DNA of 64,000 bases from Adenanthera pavonina (lineage: Eukaryota; Streptophyta; Magnoliopsida; Fabales; Fabaceae). The stretch spans positions 14,898,001 to 14,962,000 of the forward strand of contig JAIVEN010000021.1 of the NCBI GenBank assembly GCA_026686845.1, read 5' to 3'. Below the pieces are notes generated by a model. That model searched no databases, was not told the origin of the DNA, and worked only from the letters and a program-made list of their open reading frames with translations. Positions 1 through 12,054 of this stretch are shown here, piece by piece. The translations under genes were made by a program, and so were the position numbers. Within the stretch, counting starts at the first letter, position 1. Each line of letters opens with the position of its first letter.

Positions 1-120
1 CCCCAAGGAGGCCAATTCCATGGGATATGATGGCTCACACTTTTCAGAACTTTTTCAGAATCTTCGTGCTTCTACCCTGAACTAGCTTTATTGGAGTTCG
101 AATGGGTTCAGTTCATTTGA
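1..120. repeat. Partial satellite monomer at left window edge
   Basis: This is the 3' part of a monomer, beginning at the CCCCAAGGAGG segment and continuing through the TTTTCAGAA doublet to the next ATGCACAAG. It closely matches the sequence ending at 1120, so the array continues to the left of the window. Confidence 0.97.
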
Positions 121-2119
121 ATGCACAAGAAATGCCGTGTGGATGCTGGAGGTACTAACGTGCTGCCCAAAAGAGGCAACATTGATAGGATTTTTTGGTG
201 TAAAACTGGTCAGTGGTTTTTTCTCAAACTCCAAGATTCCGCGCAAAACTGTTCGAAAAAGTGCTTCGGTTGTGATCAATGCCTTGGAATAGACAGAGTA
301 TGTTGTGAAGAGACCAAATGAAGTCAATTGCTCCCCCAAGGAGGCCGATTCCATGGGATACGATGGTTCACACTTTTCAGAACCTTTTCAGAATCTTCGT
401 GCTTCTACCCTGAACTAGCTTAATTGGAGTTCGAATGGGTTCAGTTCATTTGAATGCACAAGAAATGCCGTGTGGATGCTGGAGGTACTAACTTGTTGCC
501 CAAAAGAGGCAAAATTGATAGGATTTTTTGGTGTAAAACATGTCAGGGGTTTCTTCTCAAACTCCAAGGTTCCGCCCAAAATTGTCCGAAAAAGTGCTTC
601 GGTTGTGATCAATGCCTTGGAATAAACAGAATATGTTGTGAAGAGACCAAATGAAGTCAATTACTCCCCCCAATGAGGCCAATTCCATGGGATATGATGG
701 TTCACACTTTTCAGAACCTTTTCAGAATCTTCGTGCTTCTACCCTGAACTAGCTTGATTGGAGTTCGAATGGGTTCAGTTCATTTGAATGCACAAGAAAT
801 GCCGTGTGGATGCTGGAGGTACTAACGTGCTGCCCAAAAGAGGCAAAATTGATAGGATTTTTTGGTGTAAAACTTGTCAGTGGTTTTTTCTCAAACTCCA
901 AGGTTCCGCCCAAAACTGTCCGAAAAAGTGCTTCAGTTGTGATCAATGCTTTGGAATAGACAGAATATGTTGTGAAGAGACCAAATGAAGTCAATTGCTC
1001 CCCCAAGGAGGCCAATTCCATGGGATATGATGGCTCACACTTTTCAGAACTTTTTCAGAATCTTCGTGCTTCTACCCTGAACTAGCTTTATTGGAGTTCG
1101 AATGGGTTCAATTCATTTGAATGCACAAGAAATGCCGTGTGGATGCTGGAGGTACTAACGTGCTGCCCAAAAGAGGCAAAATTGATAGGATTTTTTGGTG
1201 TAAAACTTGTCAGTGGTTTTTTCTCAAACTCCAAGATTCCGCGCAAAACTGTTCGAAACAGTGCTTCGGTTGTGATCAATGCCTTGGAATAGACAGAGTA
1301 TGTTGTGAAGAGACCAAATGAAGTCAATTGCTCCCCCAAGGAGGCCAATTCCATGGGATATGATGGTTCACACATTTCAGAACTTTTTCAGAATCTTCGT
1401 GCTTCTACCCAGAACTAGCTTGATTGGAGTTCGAGTGGGTTCAGTTCATTTGAATGCACAAGAAATGCCGTGAGGATGTTGAATGTACTAACTTGCTGCC
1501 CCAAAGAGGCAAAATTGATAGGATTTTGTCGTGTAAAACTTGTCAGTGGTTTTTTCCCAAACTCCAAGGTTCCGCCCAAAACTGTCCGAAAAAGTGCTTT
1601 GGTTGTGATCAATGCCTTGGAATAGACAGAGTATGTTGTGATGAGACCAAATGAAGTCAATTGCTCCCCCAAGGAGGCCAATTCCATGGGATATGATGGT
1701 TCACACTTTTCAGAACTTTTTCAGAATCTTTGTGCTTCTACTCTGAACTAGCTTGATTGAAGTTCGAATGGGTTCAGTTCATTTGAATGCACAAGAAATG
1801 CCGTGAGGATGTTGAATGTACTAACTTGCTCCCTCAAAGTTTCAACAATGATAGGATTTTGTCGTGCAAAACTTGTCCGTGGTTTTTTCTCAAACTCGAA
1901 GATTCCGCGCAAAACTGTTCGAAAAAGTGCTTTGGTTGTGATCAATGCCTTGGAATAGACAGAGTATGTTGTGAAGAGACCAAATGAAGTCAATTGCTCC
2001 CCCAAGGAGGCCAATTCCATGGGATACAATGGTTCACACATTTCGGAACCTTTTCAGAATCTTCGTGCTTCTACCCTGAACTAGCTTTATTGGAGTTCGA
2101 ATGGGTTCAGTTCATTTGA
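121..2119. repeat. Six-monomer leading block, class V then P and S
   Basis: Monomers start at 121, 454, 788, 1121, 1454 and 1787. The first four are class V (GTGTGGATGCTGG with ATTTTTTGGTG). The fifth is class P and the sixth is class S with a private AACAATGATAGG. One extra C in a C-run near 665-671 makes the second monomer 334 bp. The 454 monomer carries private changes such as CAGGGGTTTCTTC. The block looks more diverse between neighbours than the higher-order zones to its right. Confidence 0.9.
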
Positions 2120-4106
2120 ATGCACAAGAAATGCCGTGAGGATGTTGAATGTACTAACTTGCTCCCGCAAAGTTTCAACATTGATAGGATTTTGTCGTGT
2201 AAAACTTGTCAGTGGTTTTTTCTCAAACTCCAAGATTCCGCGCAAAACTGTTCGAAAAAGTGCTTCGGTTGTGATCAATGCCTTGGAATAGATAGAGTAT
2301 GTTGTGAAGAGACCAAATGAAGTCAATTGCTCCCCCAAGGAGGCCAATTCCATGGGATATGATGGTTCACACTTTTCAGAATCTTCGTGCTTCTACCCTG
2401 AACTAGCTTGATTGGAGTTCGAATGGGTTCAGTTCATTTGAATGCACAAGAAATGCCGTGAGGATGTTGAATGTACTAACTTGCTCCCTCAAAGTTTCAA
2501 CATTGATATGATTTTGTCGTGTAAAACTTGTCAGTGGTTTTTTCTCAAACTCCAAGATTCCGCACAAAACTGTTCGAAAAAGTGCTTCGGTTGTGATCAA
2601 TGCCTTGGAATAGACAGAGTATGTTGTGAAGAGACCAAATGAAGTCAATTGCTCCCCCAAGGAGGCCAATTCCATGGGATATGATGGTTCACACTTTTCA
2701 GAACCTTTTCAGAATCTTTGTGCTTCTACCCTGAACTAGCTTGATTGGAGTTCGAATGGGTTCAGTTCATTTGAATGCACAAGAAATGCCGTGAGGATGT
2801 TGAATGTACTAACTTGCTCCCTCAAAGTTTCAACATTGATATGATTTTGTCGTGTAAAACTTGTCAGTGGTTTTTTCTCAAACTCCAAGATTCCGCACAA
2901 AACTGTTCGAAAAAGTGCTTCGGTTGTGATCAATGCCTTGGAATAGACAGAGTATGTTGTGAAGAGACCAAATGAAGTCAATTGCTCCCCCAAGGAGGCC
3001 AATTCCATGGGATACGATGGTTCACACATTTCAGAACTATTTCAGAATCTTCGTGCTTCTACCCTGAACTAGCTTGATTAGAGTTCGAATGGGTTCAGTT
3101 CATTTGAATGCACAAGAAATGGCGTGAGGATGTTGAATGTACTAACTTGCTCCCTCAAAGTTTCAACATTGATAGGATTTTGTCGTGTAAAACTTGTCAG
3201 TGGTTTTTTCTCAAACTCCAAGATTCCGCGCAACACTGTTCGAAAAAGTGCTTCGGTTGTGATCAATGCCTTGGAATAGACAGAGTATGTTGTGAAGAGA
3301 CCAAATGAAGTCAATTGCTCCCCCAAGGAGGCCAATTCCATGGGATACGATGGTTCACACTTTTCAGAACCTTTTCAGAATCTTCGTGCTTCTACCCTGA
3401 ACAAGCTTGATTGGAGTTCGAATGGGTTCAGTTCATTTGAATGCACAAGAAATGCCGTGTGGATGCTGGAGGTACTAACGTGCTGCCCAAAAGAGGCAAA
3501 ATTGATAGGATTTTTTGGTGCAAAACTTGTCCGTGGTTTTTTCTCAAACTCCAAGATTCCGCGCAAAACTGTTCGAAAAAGTGCTTCGGTTGTGATCAAT
3601 GCCTTGGAATAGACAGAGTATGGTGTGAAGAGACCAAATGAAGTCAATTGCTCCCCCAAGGAGGCCAATTCCATGGGATATGATGGTTCACACATTTCAG
3701 AACTTTTTCAGAATCTTCGTGCTTCTACCCTGAACTAGCTTGATTGGAGTTCGAGTGGGTTCAGTTCATTTGAATGCACAAGAAATGCCGTGAGGATGTT
3801 GAATGTACTAACTTGCTGCCCCAAAGAGGCAAAATTGATAGGATTTTGTCGTGTAAAACTTGTCAGTGGTTTTTTCTCAAACTCCAAGGTTCCGCCCAAA
3901 ACTGTCCGAAAAAGTGGTTTGGTTGTGATCAATGCCTTGGAATAGACAGAGTATGTTGTGAAGAGACCAAATGAAGTCAATTGCTCCCCCAAGGAGGCCA
4001 ATTCAATGGGATACAATGGTTCACACATTTCGGAACCTTTTCAGAATCTTCGTGCTTCTACCCTGAACTAGCTTTATTGGAGTTCGAATGGGTTCAGTTC
4101 ATTTGA
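2120..4106. repeat. Higher-order unit of 6 monomers (1987 bp)
   Basis: The unit starts with a monomer marked by CTCCCGCAAAG and followed by the 11-bp deletion. Next come two monomers with GATATGATTTTG (2442, 2775), one with AAATGGCGTG (3108), one class V with AACAAGCTT (3441), and one class P with GAGTGGG and AAGTGGTTTGG (3774). The same leading monomer type recurs at 4107, 6760 and 9746, which defines successive units of unequal length. Length equals five 333-bp monomers plus one of 322 bp. Confidence 0.85.
2360..2395. repeat. 11-bp deletion junction that makes 322-bp monomers (first of eleven)
   Basis: Most monomers carry an imperfect 11-bp doublet, TTTTCAGAACC followed by TTTTCAGAATC. Here only one unit remains, with the junction near 2380. 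The other ten junctions are near 4367, 7020, 10006, 10661, 13980, 14635, 17954, 18609, 21928 and 22583. All share the context GATATGATGG before and TCTTCGTGC after. This suggests one deletion by slippage or recombination between the two short direct repeats, later multiplied with the higher-order units. None occurs after 22.6 kb. Confidence 0.93.
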
Positions 4107-6759
4107 ATGCACAAGAAATGCCGTGAGGATGTTGAATGTACTAACTTGCTCCCGCAAAGTTTCAACATTGATAGGATTTTGTCGTGTAAAACTTGTCAGT
4201 GGTTTTTTCTCAAACTCCAAGATTCCGCGCAAAACTGTTCGAAAAAGTGCTTCGGTTGTGATCAATGCCTTGGAATAGATAGAGTATGTTGTGAAGAGAC
4301 CAAATGAAGTCAATTGCTCCCCCAAGGAGGCCAATTCCATGGGATATGATGGTTCACACTTTTCAGAATCTTCGTGCTTCTACCCTGAACTAGCTTGATT
4401 GGAGTTCGAATGGGTTCAGTTCATTTGAATGCACAAGAAATGCCGTGAGGATGTTGAATGTACTAACTTGCTCCCTCAAAGTTTCAACATTGATAGGATT
4501 TTGTCGTGTAAAACTTGTCAGTGGTTTTTTCTCAAACTCCAAGATTCCGCGCAAAACTGTTCGAAAAAGTGCTTCGGTTGTGATCAATGCCTTGGAATAG
4601 ACAGAGTATGTTGTGAAGAGACCAAATGAAGTCAATTGCTCCCCCAATGAGGCCAATTCCATGGGATACGATGGTTCACACATTTCAGAACCTTTTCAGA
4701 ATCTTCGTGCTTCTACCCTGAACTAGCTTGATTGGAGTTCGAATGGGTTCAGTTCATTTGAATGCACAAGAAATGCCGTGAGCATGTTGAATGTACTAAC
4801 TTGCTCCCTCAAAGTTTCAACATTGATAGGATTTTGTCGTGTAAAACTTGTCAGTGGTTTTTTCGCAAACTCCAAGATTCCGCGCAAAACTGTTCGAAAA
4901 AGTGCTTCGGTTGTGATCAATGCCTTGGAATAGACAGAGTATGTTGTGAAGAGACCAAATGAAGTCAATTGCTCCCCCAAGGAGGCCAATTCCATGGGAT
5001 ATGATGGTTCACACATTTCAGAACTATTTCAGAATCTTCGTGCTTCTACCCTGAAGTAGCTTGATTAGAGTTCGAATGGGTTCAGTTCATTTGAATGCAC
5101 AAGAAATGGCGTGAGGATGTTGAATGTACTAACTTGCTCCCTCAAAGTTTCAACATTGATAGGATTTTGTCGTGTAAAACTGGTCAGTGGTTTTTTCTCA
5201 AACTCAAAGATTCCGCGCAAAACTGTTCGAAAAAGTGCTTCGGTTGTGATCAATGCCTTGGAATAGACAGAGTATGTTGTGAAGAGACCAAATGAAGTCA
5301 ATTGCTCCCCCAAGGAGGCCAATTCCATGGGATATGATGGTTCACACATTTCAGAACTATTTCAGAATCTTCGTGCTTCTACCCTGAACTAGCTTGATTA
5401 GAGTTCGAATGGGTTCAGTTCATTTGAATGCACAAGAAATGGCGTGAGGATGTTGAATGTACAAACTTGCTCCCTCAAAGTTTCAACATTGATAGGATTT
5501 TGTCGTGTAAAACTTGTCAGTGGTTTTTTCTCAAACTCCAAGATTCCGCGCAACACTGTTCGAAAAAGTGCTTCGGTTGTGATCAATGCCTTGGAATAGA
5601 CAGAGTATGTTGTGAAGAGACCAAATGAAGTCAATTGCTCCCCCAAGGAGGCCAATTCCATGGGATACGATGGTTCACACTTTTCAGAACCTTTTCAGAA
5701 TCTTCGTGCTTCTACCCTGAACTAGCTTGATTGGAGTTCGAATGGGTTCAGTTCATTTGAATGCACAAGAAATGCCGTGTGGATGCTGGAGGTACTAACG
5801 TGCTGCCCAAAAGAGGCAAAATTGATAGGATTTTTTGGTGTAAAACTTGTCAGTGGTTTTTTCTCAAACTACAAGGTTCCGCCCAAAACTGTCCGAAAAA
5901 GTGCTTCGGTTGTGATCAATGCTTTGGAATAGACAGAGTATGTTGTGAAGAGACCAAATGAAGTCAATTGCTCCCCCAAGGAGGCCAATTCCATGGGATA
6001 TGATGGTTCACACATTTCAGAACTATTTCAGAATCTTCGTGCTTCTACCCTGAACTAGCTTGATTAGAGTTCGAATGGGTTCAGTTCATTTGAATGCACA
6101 AGAAATGGCGTGAGGATGTTGAATGTACTAACTTGCTCCCTCAAAGTTTCAACATTGATAGGATTTTGTCGTGTAAAACTTGTCAGTGGTTTTTTCTCAA
6201 ACTCAAAGATTCCGCGCAAAACTGTTCGAAAAAGTGCATCGGTTGTGATCAATGCCTTGGAATAGACAGAGTATGTTGTGAAGAGACCAAATGAAGTCAA
6301 TTGCTCCCCCAAGGAGGCCAATTCCATGAGATACGATGGTTCACACTTTTCAGAACCTTTTCAGAATCTTTGTGCTTCTACCCTGAACTAGCTTGATTGG
6401 AGTTCGAATGGGTTCAGTTCATTTGAATGCATAAGAAATGCCGTGAGGATGTTGAATGTACTAACTTGCTCCCTCAAAGTTTCAACATTGATATGATTTT
6501 GTCGTGTAAAACTTGTCAGTGGTTTTTTCTCAATCTCCAAGATTCCGCACAAAACTGTTCGAAAAAGTGCTTCGGTTGTGATCAATGCCTTGGAATAGAC
6601 AGAGTATGTTGTGAAGAGACCAAATGAAGTCAATTGCTCCCCCAAGGAGGCCAATTCCATGGGATACAATGGTTCACACATTTCGGAACCTTTTCAGAAT
6701 CTTCGTGCTTCTACCCTGAACTAGCTTTATTGGAGTTCGAATGGGTTCAGTTCATTTGA
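4107..6759. repeat. Higher-order unit of 8 monomers (2653 bp)
   Basis: It opens with the CTCCCGCAAAG monomer (4107), then an S-D monomer (4429), one with GTGAGCATG and TTTTTTCGC (4762), and one with AAATGGCG plus AAACTGGTC (5095). Another AAATGGCG copy (5428), a class V copy (5761), a third AAATGGCG copy (6094) and a GATATGATT copy (6427) follow. The first four types recur in the same order from 6760, so this is a longer version of the unit at 2120. Confidence 0.85.
4429..4761. repeat. Representative 333-bp monomer (class S-D) with two related halves
   Basis: This copy is offered as a reference monomer. It contains, in order: ATGCACAAG; the class-defining segment near 4466-4489; the GGATTTTGTCG block at 4498; a TTTTTT tract; the D/G switch near 4542-4562; GTTCGAA at 4559; a TGATCA (BclI) site; CAATTG; CCATGG (NcoI); an imperfect 11-bp doublet TTTTCAGAACC / TTTTCAGAATC; and a second GTTCGAA near 4737. 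The two halves of the unit still align. The pair TTGCTCCC/TTGCTGCC recurs at about half-monomer distance, as do GGAT..TCAG and GTTCGAA. I infer an ancestral unit of about 165 bp that was dimerised before amplification. Confidence 0.85.
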
Positions 6760-9745
6760 ATGCACAAGAAATGCCGTGAGGATGTAGAATGTACTAACTT
6801 GCTCCCGCAAAGTTTCAACATTGATAGGATTTTGTCGTGTAAAACTTGTCAGTGGTTTTTTCTCAAACTCCAAGATTCCGCGCAAAACTGTTCGAAAAGG
6901 TGCTTCGGTTGTGATCAATGCCTTGGAATAGATAGAGTATGTTGTGAAGAGACCAAATGAAGTCAATTGCTCCCCCAAGGAGGCCAATTCCATGGGATAT
7001 GATGGTTCACACTTTTCAGAATCTTCGTGCTTCTACCCTGAACTAGCTTGATTGGAGTTCGAATGGGTTCAGTTCATTTGAATGCACAAGAAATGCCGTG
7101 AGGATGTTGAATGTACTAACTTGCTCCCTCAAAGTTTCAACATTGATAGGATTTTGTCGTGTAAAACTTGTCAGTGGTTTTTTCTCAAACTCCAAGATTC
7201 CGCGCAAAACTGTTCGAAAAAGTGCTTCGGTTGTGATCAATGCCTTGGAATAGACAGAGTATGTTGTGAAGAGACCAAATGAAGTCAATTGCTCCCCCAA
7301 TGAGGCCAATTCCATGGGATACGATGGTTCACACATTTCAGAACCTTTTCAGAATCTTCGTGCTTCTACCCTGAACTAGCTTGATTGGAGTTCGAATGGG
7401 TTCAGTTCATTTGAATGCACAAGAAATGCCGTGAGCATGTTGAATGTACTAACTTGCTCCCTCAAAGTTTCAACATTGATAGGATTTTGTCGTGTAAAAC
7501 TTGTCAGTGGTTTTTTCGCAAACTCCAAGATTCCGCGCAAAACTGTTCGAAAAAGTGCTTCGGTTGTGATCAATGCCTTGGAATAGACAGAGTATGTTGT
7601 GAAGAGACCAAATGAAGTCAATTGCTCCCCCAAGGAGGCCAATTCCATGGGATATGATGGTTCACACATTTCAGAACTATTTCAGAATCTTCGTGCTTCT
7701 ACCCTGAAGTAGCTTGATTAGAGTTCGAATGGGTTCAGTTCATTTGAATGCACAAGAAATGGCGTGAGGATGTTGAATGTACTAACTTGCTCCCTCAAAG
7801 TTTCAACATTGATAGGATTTTGTCGTGTAAAACTGGTCAGTGGTTTTTTCTCAAACTCAAAGATTCCGCGCAAAACTGTTCGAAAAAGTGCTTCGGTTGT
7901 GATCAATGCCTTGGAATAGACAGAGTATGTTGTGAAGAGACCAAATGAAGTCAATTGCTCCCCCAAGGAGGCCAATTCCATGGGATACGATGGTTCACAC
8001 TTTTCAGAACCTTTTCAGAATCTTTGTGCTTATACCCTGAACTAGCTTGATTGGAGTTCGAATGGGTTCAGTTCATTTGAATGCACAAGAAATGCCGTGA
8101 GGATGTTGAATGTACTAACTTGCTCCCTCAAAGTTTCAACATTGATATGATTTTGTCGTGTAAAACTTGTCAGTGGTTTTTTCTCAAACTCCAAGATTCC
8201 GCACAAAACTGTTCGAAAAAGTGCTTCGGTTGTGATCAATGCCTTGGAATAGACAGAGTATGTTGTGAAGAGACCAAATGAAGTCAATTGCTCCCCCAAG
8301 GAGGCCAATTCCATGGGATATGATGGTTCACACATTTCAGAACTATTTCAGAATCTTCGTGCTTCTACCCTGAACTAGCTTGATTAGAGTTCGAATGGGT
8401 TCAGTTCATTTGAATGCACAAGAAATGGCGTGAGGATGTTGAATGTACTAACTTGCTCCCTCAAAGTTTCAACATTGATAGGATTTTGTCGTGTAAAACT
8501 TGTCAGTGGTTTTTTCTCAAACTCCAAGATTCCGCGCAACACTGTTCGAAAAAGTGCTTCGGTTGTGATCAATGCCTTGGAATAGACAGAGTATGTTGTG
8601 AAGAGACCAAATGAAGTCAATTGCTCCCCCAAGGAGGCCAATTCCATGGGATACGATGGTTCACACTTTTCAGAACCTTTTCAGAATCTTCGTGCTTCTA
8701 CCCTGAACAAGCTTGATTGGAGTTCGAATGGGTTCAGTTCATTTGAATGCACAAGAAATGCCGTGTGGATGCTGGAGGTACTAACGTGCTGCCCAAAAGA
8801 GGCAAAATTGATAGGATTTTTTGGTGCAAAACTTGTCCGTGGTTTTTTCTCAAACTCCAAGATTCCGCGCAAAACTGTTCGAAAAAGTGCTTCGGTTGTG
8901 ATCAATGCCTTGGAATAGACAGAGTATGGTGTGAAGAGACCAAATGAAGTCAATTGCTCCCCCAAGGAGGCCAATTCCATGGGATATGATGGTTCACACA
9001 TTTCAGAACTTTTTCAGAATCTTCGTGCTTCTACCCTGAACTAGCTTGATTGGAGTTCGAGTGGGTTCAGTTCATTTGAATGCACAAGAAATGCCGTGAG
9101 GATGTTGAATGTACTAACTTGCTGCACCAAAGAGGCAAAATTGATAGGATTTTGTCGTGTAAAACTTGTCAGTGGTTTTTTCTCAAACTCCAAGGTTCCG
9201 CCCAAAACTGTCCGAAAAAGTGGTTTGGTTGTGATCAATGCCTTGGAATAGACAGAGTATGTTGTGAAGAGACCAAATGAAGTCAATTGCTCCCCCAAGG
9301 AGGCCAATTCCATGGGATACAATGGTTCACACATTTCGGAACCTTTTCAGAATCTTCGTGCTTCTACCCTGAACTAGCTTTATTGGAGTTCGAGTGGGTT
9401 CAGTTCATTTGAATGCACAAGAAATGCCGTGAGGATGTTGAATGTACTAACTTGCTGCCCCAAAGAGGCAAAATTGATAGGATTTTGTCGTGTAAAACTT
9501 GTCAGTGGTTTTTTCTCAAACTCCAAGGTTCCGCCCAAAACTGTCCGAAAAAGTGGTTTGGTTGTGATCAATGCCTTGGAATAGACAGAGTATGTTGTGA
9601 AGAGACCAAATGAAGTCAATTGCTCCCCCAAGGAGGCCAATTCCATGGGATACAATGGTTCACACATTTCGGAACCTTTTCAGAATCTTCGTGCTTCTAC
9701 CCTGAACTAGCTTTATTGGAGTTCGAATGGGTTCAGTTCATTTGA
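6760..9745. repeat. Higher-order unit of 9 monomers (2986 bp)
   Basis: The monomer order is: CTCCCGCAAAG type (6760), S-D (7082), GTGAGCATG type (7415), AAACTGGTC type (7748), GATATGATT type (8081), AAATGGCG type (8414), class V with AAGCTT (8747), then two adjacent GAGTGGG class P copies (9080, 9413). The stretch from 8414 matches that from 3108 at a distance of 5306 bp. The doubled P monomer is the visible difference. The 9080 copy has a private CTGCACCAAAG. Confidence 0.85.
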
Positions 9746-11055
9746 ATGCACAAGAAATGCCGTGAGGATGTTGAATGTACTAACTTGCTCCCGCAAAGTT
9801 TCAACATTGATAGGATTTTGTCGTGTAAAACTTGTCAGTGGTTTTTTCTCAAACTCCAAGATTCCGCGCAAAACAGTTCGAAAAAGTGCTTCGGTTGTGA
9901 TCAATGCCTTGGAATAGATAGAGTATGTTGTGAAGAGACCAAATGAAGTCAATTGCTCCCCCAAGGAGGCCAATTCCATGGGATATGATGGTTCACACTT
10001 TTCAGAATCTTCGTGCTTCTACCCTGAACTAGCTTGATTGGAGTTCGAATGGGTTCAGTTCATTTGAATGCACAAGAAATGCCGTGAGGATGTTGAATGT
10101 ACTAACTTGCTCCCTCAAAGTTTCAACATTGATAGGATTTTGTCGTGTAAAACTTGTCAGTGGTTTTTTCTCAAACTCCAAGATTCCGCGCAAAACTGTT
10201 CGAAAAAGTGCATCGGTTGTGATCAATGCCTTGGAATAGACAGAGTATGTTGTGAAGAGACCAAATGAAGTCAATTGCTCCCCCAATGAGGCCAATTCCA
10301 TGGGATACGATGGTTCACACATTTCAGAACCTTTTCAGAATCTTCGTGCTTCTACCCTGAACTAGCTTGATTGGAGTTCGAATGGGTTCAGTTCATTTGA
10401 ATGCACAAGAAATGCCGTGAGCATGTTGAATGTACTAACTTGCTCCCTCAAAGTTTCAACATTGATAGGATTTTGTCGTGTAAAACTTGTCAGTGGTTTT
10501 TTCGCAAACTCCAAGATTCCGCGCAAAACTGTTCGAAAAAGTGCTTCGGTTGTGATCAATGCCTTGGAATAGACAGAGTATGTTGTGAAGAGACCAAATG
10601 AAGTCAATTGCTCCCCCAAGGAGGCCAATTCCATGGGATATGATGGTTCACACTTTTCAGAATCTTCGTGCTTCTACCCTGAACTAGCTTGATTGGAGTT
10701 CGAATGGGTTCAGTTCATTTGAATGCACAAGAAATGCCGTGAGGATGTTGAATGTACTAACTTGCTCCCTCAAAGTTTCAACATTGATAGGATTTTGTCG
10801 TGTAAAACTTGTCAGTGGTTTTTTCTCAAACTCCAAGATTCCGCGCAAAACTGTTCGAAAAAGTGCTTCGGTTGTGATCAATGCCTTGGAATAGACAGAG
10901 TATGTTGTGAAGAGACCAAATGAAGTCAATTGCTCCCCCAATGAGGCCAATTCCATGGGATACGATGGTTCACACATTTCAGAACCTTTTCAGAATCTTC
11001 GTGCTTCTACCCTGAACTAGCTTGATTGGAGTTCGAATGGGTTCAGTTCATTTGA
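9746..11055. repeat. Four-monomer transitional block before the 12-mer repeats
   Basis: Monomers start at 9746 (CTCCCGCAAAG type), 10068 (S-D), 10401 (GTGAGCATG type) and 10723 (S-D). The 11-bp deletion precedes both 10068 and 10723. The last monomer corresponds to the twelfth monomer of the 3974-bp repeat that follows, so the 12-mer periodicity begins at about 10.7 kb. The 10401 monomer does not match the eleventh position of the later copies, which places the left boundary of that repeat between 10401 and 10723. Confidence 0.8.
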
Positions 11056-12054
11056 ATGCACAAGAAATGCCGTGAGCATGTTGAATGTACTAACTTGCTC
11101 CCTCAAAGTTTCAACATTGATAGGATTTTGTCGTGTAAAACTTGTCAGTGGTTTTTTCGCAAACTCCAAGATTCCGCGCAAAACTGTTCGAAAAAGTGCT
11201 TCGGCTGTGATCAATGCCTTGGAATAGACAGAGTATGTTGTGAAGAGACCAAATGAAGTCAATTGCTCCCCCAAGGAGGCCAATTCCATGGGATATGATG
11301 GTTCACACATTTCAGAACTATTTCAGAATCTTCGTGCTTCTACCCTGAAGTAGCTTGATTAGAGTTCGAATGGGTTCAGTTCATTTGAATGCACAAGAAA
11401 TGGCGTGAGGATGTTGAATGTACTAACTTGCTCCCTCAAAGTTTCAACATTGATAGGATTTTGTCGTGTAAAACTGGTCAGTGGTTTTTTCTCAAACTCA
11501 AAGATTCCGCGCAAAACTGTTCGAAAAAGTGCTTCGGTTGTGATCAATGCCTTGGAATAGACAGAGTATGTTGTGAAGAGACCAAATGAAGTCAATTGCT
11601 CCCCCAAGGAGGCCAATTCCATGGGATACGATGGTTCACACTTTTCAGAACCTTTTCAGAATCTTTGTGCTTATACCCTGAACTAGCTTGATTGGAGTTC
11701 GAATGGGTTTAGTTCATTTGAATGCACAAGAAATGCCGTGAGGATGTTGAATGTACTAACTTGCTCCCTCAAAGTTTCAACATTGATAGGATTTTGTCGT
11801 GTAAAACTTGTCAGTGGTTTTTTCTCAAACTCCAAGATTCCGCACAAAACTGTTCGAAAAAGTGCTTCGGTTGTGATCAATGCCTTGGAATAGACAGAGT
11901 ATGTTGTGAAGAGACCAAATGAAGTCAATTGCTCCCCCAAGGAGGCCAATTCCATGGGATACGATGGTTCACACTTTTCAGAACCTTTTCAGAATCTTCG
12001 TGCTTCTACCCTGAACAAGCTTGATTGGAGTTCGAATGGGTTCAGTTCATTTGA

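Noticed and set aside
121..321. 66-residue cysteine-rich open frame on the plus strand, repeated in most monomers, as a possible small secreted or zinc-binding protein gene
   Set aside because: It has no signal peptide, no ribosome-binding or promoter context, and no unique copy. It is disrupted in 17 monomers, and its variants do not appear biased to silent codon positions. Shared descent of the satellite explains its recurrence.
665..671. Possible sequencing errors at the one-base length changes (665, 28979, 38550)
   Set aside because: They cannot be judged without reads, so I treated them as real. The deletion at 53350 and 58011 is repeated with other markers, so that one is likely genuine.
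749..1021. 90-97 residue open frame on the minus strand in nearly every monomer
   Set aside because: It overlaps the plus-strand frame on the same 333 bases and resembles no family I know. A low stop count in one short repeat, copied 192 times, explains it.
3292..3612. 106-residue plus-strand frame in the class V monomers with AAGCTT (also at 8598, 11906, 12905 and others)
   Set aside because: It exists because a single T-to-A change removes the TAG in GAACTAG. It ends in the next monomer at another TAG and is not a new coding unit.
4559..4580. CENP-B box-like motif around GTTCGAAAAAGTGCTTCGG
   Set aside because: It starts with TTCG and has an A at the expected place, but the CGGG core is not in register. 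I found no match to the required pattern on either strand of the reference monomer.
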